This document shows, in pieces, positions 59,750 to 64,000 of a stretch of DNA of 64,000 bases. The translations under genes were made by a program, and so were the position numbers. Under the pieces are notes generated by a model. The model had not been told where the DNA came from. It searched no databases and saw only the letters and a list, made by a program, of their open reading frames with translations. This DNA comes from Gonatopus flavifemur (taxonomy: Eukaryota > Arthropoda > Insecta > Hymenoptera > Dryinidae). Each line of letters opens with the position of its first letter. The first letter of the stretch is position 1. The stretch is from contig JAFFJZ010000001.1 of the NCBI GenBank assembly GCA_018340375.1, positions 57,342,001 to 57,406,000 of the forward strand, given 5' to 3'.

Positions 59750-59996
59750 CTAGGAAATTACCTAGTCGGGTCAACTAAATGTTAGTTGCCGCAGCTAGAT
59801 TCTTATTTACGCTAGCTAAACTCTAGTTGGGATACATAAAAGTCTAGCTGTCTGAAATACGAATAAAATGATTTATTTAATGGGGAAAAGAATTTTGTTG
59901 TGACAAATAAAATTCAGCTGCTACAACTACATTTCCATTTACAGGGACTAAATTTCCTAGCTATCGAATATTTGAATAGAACCTTCCTCTCAGTGC
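59750..59996. mobile_element. MITE, TAGCTGCAGCTA family (copy 3)
   Basis: GTTAGTTGCCGCAGCTAG, AGTCTAGCTGTCTGAAATAC, TTTCCTAGCTATCGAATATT; ends CCTTCCTCTCAGTG. Confidence 0.75.
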
Positions 59997-59999
59997 TGA

Positions 60000-60828
60000 C
60001 CTGGGCAGAAAAATTTTGTAGAATTGCAATGAAATTCTCATAACAATATTATTACAACTCAACAAAACTTTGCCGACTGAGGATGACTGGTTGTGTTCGT
60101 ATCATTGGATTTCCTGTGTAGCTCACTTCAAACATCTTCATTCGTTTATGTGAAGCCTTCACGAATCTATTCATGTGTTTAGAGATGAATTTTTCATCAA
60201 TATCGTATATATTTTTGAAACATAATACTCTTGGATCGTTTGATATCGTTATCCATAGTTGTTACCTCGGTTCAACATATACAAAGCCTTTATACTAACC
60301 TTTGTTACACTTGATATCGAAGGTGCGAAGTCATCACGAACCGAATTCAGCTCACTTTTGATTTCATCATTTCTTCTTTCTTCCAAAAGGAGACTCCAAT
60401 CACCGACCTACATTTCATTCTTTCCATTGCTGAAAAAAGCCGAAGTCGTTCACCTTGAGAGCTTGCCTCAGAAAGACTATTATTCATCGAGTTCTTTTGA
60501 GATTAGAACTTGTCAAGTGCAATAATAGATTGTTGTAGGTGGGTACTCTCTCTCCCTTAAGCTGAACCAAAATGACTAAATAGTGACAATATTTCTCTCT
60601 TCGGTGAAAGACACAAAATCTTAAACTAAGGGAAACTATTTTTCATATCTAACTCGTGCGGTACAACAGGAAAAACATTTTCTCACATTTTTTGGGACAA
60701 GAAAAAGAAATATTCTCTCAGAATATGAAACAATGTATATATTTGCTGGATGAGTAGCAAATATTGTAAGAAAACTTCAAGAGATTCGGATATCCAGAGG
60801 ATATCTCAGAATATCTTGGTTTCTTGCT
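60000..60828. other. Intergenic, one weak open frame
   Basis: An 88-codon + frame at 60259-60525 (with VVHLESLPQKDYYSSSSFEI) has no ATG at its start and no clear splice sites. I see nothing else. Confidence 0.3.
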
Positions 60829-60829
60829 T

Positions 60830-61045
60830 CACTGAGAGAAGTTTGAAGTTGAATTTAATATGGAATCTCACTCTCTAAATTTGAAACAGTGCAATGTCAC
60901 TGAATATTGACTGACCTTTGCAGTGAAATCTCATAATCTCTGCATAACCAGTGACTATTCACTGATATTTCACTCGTTCCATTTATTGGTCGAATTTCAA
61001 CTGCAGAAATATTGAGATTTCACTGATTTGAATTTGGAGAGTAAG
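60830..61045. mobile_element. CACTGAGAGAAG-ended foldback relic
   Basis: CACTGAGAGAAGTTTGAAG; CACTCTCTAAATTTGAAACA at 60870 is mirrored by ATTTGAATTTGGAGAGTAAG near 61043. Interior GTGACTATTCACTGATATTT words. Confidence 0.6.
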
Positions 61046-61238
61046 AATAGAGGAACATACTGATTTCCAATAGAATTTCCTGTGAAATCTTGTGAATGTG
61101 ATCAGGTTCCTATTGTTATACCATAGTAAATTTCATTGGGGGGTCGGTAGATTCCTCTATTTTTAGGCGCTATGGTAAATTTAACTCTAAATTTCCGTCA
61201 GTGTTCAAGCATATATTTTTCTAAACCTCTCAATTGTA

Positions 61239-61338
61239 CACTGTAAAAACATTCCTTCTGAAAATTCAGGAAATGTAAGTGTAATTTTTCTCAGTCACTT
61301 GCTTCTGAATTTTCAGAAATATTTTGCTCAATCTTAAG
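61239..61338. mobile_element. CACTGTAAAAAC-ended element, left part
   Basis: TA|CACTGTAAAAACATTCCTT, with the GAAAATTCAGGAAAT .. GAATTTTCAGAAAT inverted words. The right part probably continues beyond 61584 (ATTCTGAAAAAAGTGACTG, 61660), interrupted by the next element. Confidence 0.55.
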
Positions 61339-61584
61339 CACTATTAGAAATATCTGTCTCAAACTTAACAATACTGTTATGAAGTTTTTTACATTTAACA
61401 TTTTAATCGATTTCATACGAAATTTTGTATGAAATTTCATATTTTCATATTAAATTTCATGTTTTCATATTAAATTTAATAATCGTGCTCAAATTTGATA
61501 TGGAAATATGAAATTTCATAAAATGTTCATGTAAAAAACTTCATAATATTATTGTTAAGTTTAAGAAAAATTTTTCTAACAGCG
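61339..61584. mobile_element. Foldback, AACTTAACAAT / ATGAAGTTTTTTACAT arms
   Basis: Left arm AAACTTAACAATACTGTTAT followed by GAAGTTTTTTACAT; right arm is its inverted copy. The interior tiles ATATGAAATTTCAT. Confidence 0.85.
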
Positions 61585-61759
61585 AGGAACATGACTGACT
61601 CTTCAGAATACGCTTCGAAATTCTGTTGAAGTTTCTCAAAACTCAGCAGAATTCATCTGATAATTCTGAAAAAAGTGACTGCAAAAAATTACAGTAAAAT
61701 CTTCTGAATTTACTCTAAAACTGGTACTCCAACTTTCTCTGAATCTTTTTTAAAACCTT

Positions 61760-62710
61760 CCAATTGTTTCACTTTGCAAAACATTCCATTGAACTTTCCT
61801 GGTACCTAAAGAACATTTCTCATCGAGGCATCCAGTTCTTCTCACAATAAAATTAATGACACGGATCTATCTATCTGAATGAATTTAACTGAAGAAATTG
61901 AATCATTTCTCCCCGTTTATCACATGGATTTATTATATTCAATTCTCAGAGATTTTGTCGAGAGAAAATTGTCAACTTTCAGCTTTCCGAGTACACATGG
62001 TGTACCCTTGTCTCGTAAACTCATCAATTTTGAGCTAGTTTAATCGATAGGGTGGTATAAAATCACTTGACGATAATAGGCATATATTGCATAATTGTTT
62101 CATAACCGATTCTTAATTCCGTGTTATTTTATAACAAAAATATAAACACGTATGTTAATCAAAGATGTGAAATGTCGGACTTATGATTTCATCGGTATCG
62201 CAAAAAAGTGACTGAACAAGAAATCGGAAAACATATAATCAGCTATCATTTCGATTCATTAGTCTATTAATTTTTTCAATTCTTCATATTCAGAAACCTC
62301 ACTATATTTGAATTCGATTCATTATTGATGACTGAAAACACAGAAATAATTTTATTCGTCTCCCTTCATTAGGGTTCGCGTTTTTCGGTGAATACACATT
62401 AATTATTCAAGATATTTATGAGGACGTCTATGGAAGAGGAATTGTAATCGGTTGGTTTTTTATTCGAATCTGATTAATATCTACTCTTGTTCTCATATAT
62501 TATCGAATATATCGGGTGTTTAAGATATGAATATTCGGGGTATTTATCAGGCCGCCATTTAACAACCTCACGCGATGAATCAGGGCCCAAAGCATCTAAC
62601 TATCGGTGACTGGAAAACAAAGAATTAACTTGGACTCATTTGGCTGTGATACTTTAGCTTCCTCGAATGTTAGTATGTTTTATGGAAACATTTTCTAAAT
62701 TATGTCATCA
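61760..62710. other. Intergenic, no firm feature
   Basis: GGTATAAAATC at 62053 resembles a TATA box without a gene behind it. A 54-base patch at 62550-62603 (CATTTAACAACCTCACGCGA) is open between AG and GT in one phase but is too short to call. Confidence 0.3.
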
Positions 62711-62715
62711 TTTAT

Positions 62716-62793
62716 ACAGGGTGTAGAATAATTCGCGGACCAAATTTTACAGGTTATTCTGGAAAAATTTTTTGGAAGCTTAGTTTTTGAGAT
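62716..62793 (+). mobile_element. Left end of a mariner-like relic
   Basis: TA|CAGGGTGTAGAATAATTCGC has the look of a Tc1/mariner terminus. The sequence seems to resume after the inserted pogo element at 63768 and may run off the window. Confidence 0.45.
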
Positions 62794-62794
62794 A

Positions 62795-63767
62795 GGGTAG
62801 ACCGAGGCGAACCGGATCATTTCGTCTTCAATGAATCAAAATGACCAAAAGGAAGATTTTTTCAATAAGTATCTTCATAAATTCTCATTCTATACATCTT
62901 TGGCTTGAAGTCTATACAAACGAAAAACATTCAAATAAACACGTCTTTATTTTACAATCAAATACACAAAAAATGAGAAATATCCGATTCGCCCCAAAAT
63001 CGGGGGTGAATCGGATCATAGACAAACATCATATATCCACTGATGAAAAACGTATTAATGCTTATAAACAAACTGTGAATACATAAAATGCATGAAAAAA
63101 ACTTTATTCCATACAAATGTGGCAAACAAATGGACCCGTGTGACTCTTCTTGCCAGCACACTTTTCGTGAGACCATTCTTCACATCCCCTGCATTGAATC
63201 CAGTCCTCTTTAGGTGGATGTATGAATTTTTCGGAGCAATAAATACAGTACCAATCCGTGGATGTGCTACTTTTGCACAGTCAAGTTACAAATTCAATTT
63301 TACAATGTCTGACTCGAAATACCTATGATCCTATTCACCCCAGGAAACGTGATCCGAATCGCCCCGTATACTATGTGCAAAAAAATATTCATTTGTTCAT
63401 GAAGGGCCTGATATTATTGTGTGAACAACGTTCTAATCCCATTCTGTACTTCACGAACTATATATATCAATCAAAATCGCATGATTTTTAACATACCTTA
63501 TCATTAAAAATTCAGAGAATTACAATGGTTGTTTTACATCAGGGACAAATTTCTCTCGCGTGCACACGACGTACAGACTTCTGTAATTACCCAGGACCAA
63601 ATGATGCGCGATATGGTCATGCTATCTTTTGTTTTCGGTAGGTAATGAGTGTATGTGAATAACTAATGCACATAGAGAGTGAAATTGAGAATAGAAATAA
63701 TCCAAAACAGCCAAAGAGCTTAGTTTGATCCGGTTCGCCCTGTGATCCGGTTCGCCTCGGTCTACCC
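62795..63767 (-). mobile_element. Pogo-type element, internally deleted, 973 bp
   Basis: Flanked by TA (62793-62794, 63768-63769). Perfect inverted ends GGGTAGACCGAGGCGAACCG, followed by degenerate subterminal repeats of the type GATCCGRTTCGCCCC at both ends (for example 62996, 63005, 63350 and 63728-63755). Carries the C-terminal transposase finger described next. Confidence 0.88.
63104..63280 (-). pseudogene. Transposase C-terminal fragment, PHD-like zinc finger
   Basis: 58 codons open from TGA (63283) to TAA (63104). WYCIYCSEKF, then WIQCRGCEEWSHEKCAG and FVCHICME give the Cys/Cys..Trp-x-His-x2-Cys..Cys-x2-Cys spacing of the PHD-like finger found at the extreme C-terminus of many insect pogo-like transposases (family knowledge). 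The stop overlaps an AATAAA signal (GAATAAAG). HTH and DDE domains are absent, so it is non-functional as a transposase. Confidence 0.75.
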
Positions 63768-63831
63768 TATAAACATTTTTAAATCCAAATCATCGAGCTT
63801 GGCACCATTCGCTGTGTTGAAAAACGGTGGT

Positions 63832-63987
63832 TCTCAAGAAAGAAATTGAACTATTCTATTATTGTTTGTTTTGGAGCTATGATAATTCAAAGTTGCTGAA
63901 TTCTGATTGGCTGGCAGCTGAGAAATTGAAAATCGCCATAGCTCTGGAGCAAACAATGATAGAATAGTTCAATTTGTTTTCCAGAGA
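63832..63987. repeat. Palindromic repeat at window end
   Basis: AATTGAACTATTCTATTATT, then GTTTG..GAGCTATG and its inverted copy (CATAGCTCTGGAGCAAAC, then AATGATAGAATAGTTCAATT). Stem about 55 bp with mismatches. Confidence 0.8.
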
Positions 63988-64000
63988 TTCCCTGTTTTTC

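Noticed and set aside
60259..60525. 88-codon + strand frame
   Set aside because: No ATG and no convincing acceptor; composition is Ser/Phe-rich as in random AT-rich DNA.

Overview
This window is eukaryotic and most likely from an insect. The base composition is AT-rich, genes are split by GT..AG introns and lie far apart, arthropod-style promoter motifs occur, and the spaces and introns are filled with short palindromic DNA-transposon relics. The large number of foldback MITEs and a DHRS11/farnesol-dehydrogenase-like SDR would fit a hymenopteran such as a parasitoid wasp, but that is inference. No bacterial, organellar, rRNA or convincing tRNA feature was seen. All coordinates and splice calls were made by eye.

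Layout. 1-7.7 kb is an AT-rich, microsatellite-rich tract without foldback elements. It resembles a long 3'UTR (or spacer) of a + strand gene lying to the left, with a poly(A) signal at 7682. Tail to tail with it is a complete four-exon SDR gene on the - strand (8200-19242). Its phases close exactly to 260 codons, its catalytic residues are intact, and its introns are packed with transposons: a TTAA-flanked 2.1 kb element, a pogo-type relic with a transposase HTH, G-tract MITEs and several foldbacks. 20-24.2 kb is a repeat field with nested foldbacks. 24.8-28.2 kb is poor in repeats and holds two uncertain coding-like patches. 28.5-32 kb is repeats.

32.6-36.1 kb holds a + strand TATA-box gene for a small secreted protein of 111 aa with dibasic cleavage sites; its 3.1 kb intron contains at least four MITEs. 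36.2-39.9 kb is a nested repeat field. A possible first coding exon on the - strand lies at 39386-39448. The 40.6-46.5 kb block is largely free of repeats and holds a - strand gene for a PY-motif protein with a C-terminal membrane anchor (exons 45644-45707, 43016-43543, 42385-42485), with a CpG-rich stretch upstream near 46.2-46.45 kb. 48.6-64 kb is mostly foldback elements and relics. It includes a 54 kb TATA-box region, a 0.7 kb palindromic element at 57.2-58 kb, and a TA-flanked pogo-type element (62795-63767) that keeps only the C-terminal PHD-like finger of its transposase.

The main non-gene theme is a set of foldback elements. They differ in internal sequence but share ends of the type TA|CACTG(A/T)..A or TA|CACGGAGAAAA. 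Many are nested inside one another, and in several the TA duplication can be read directly.
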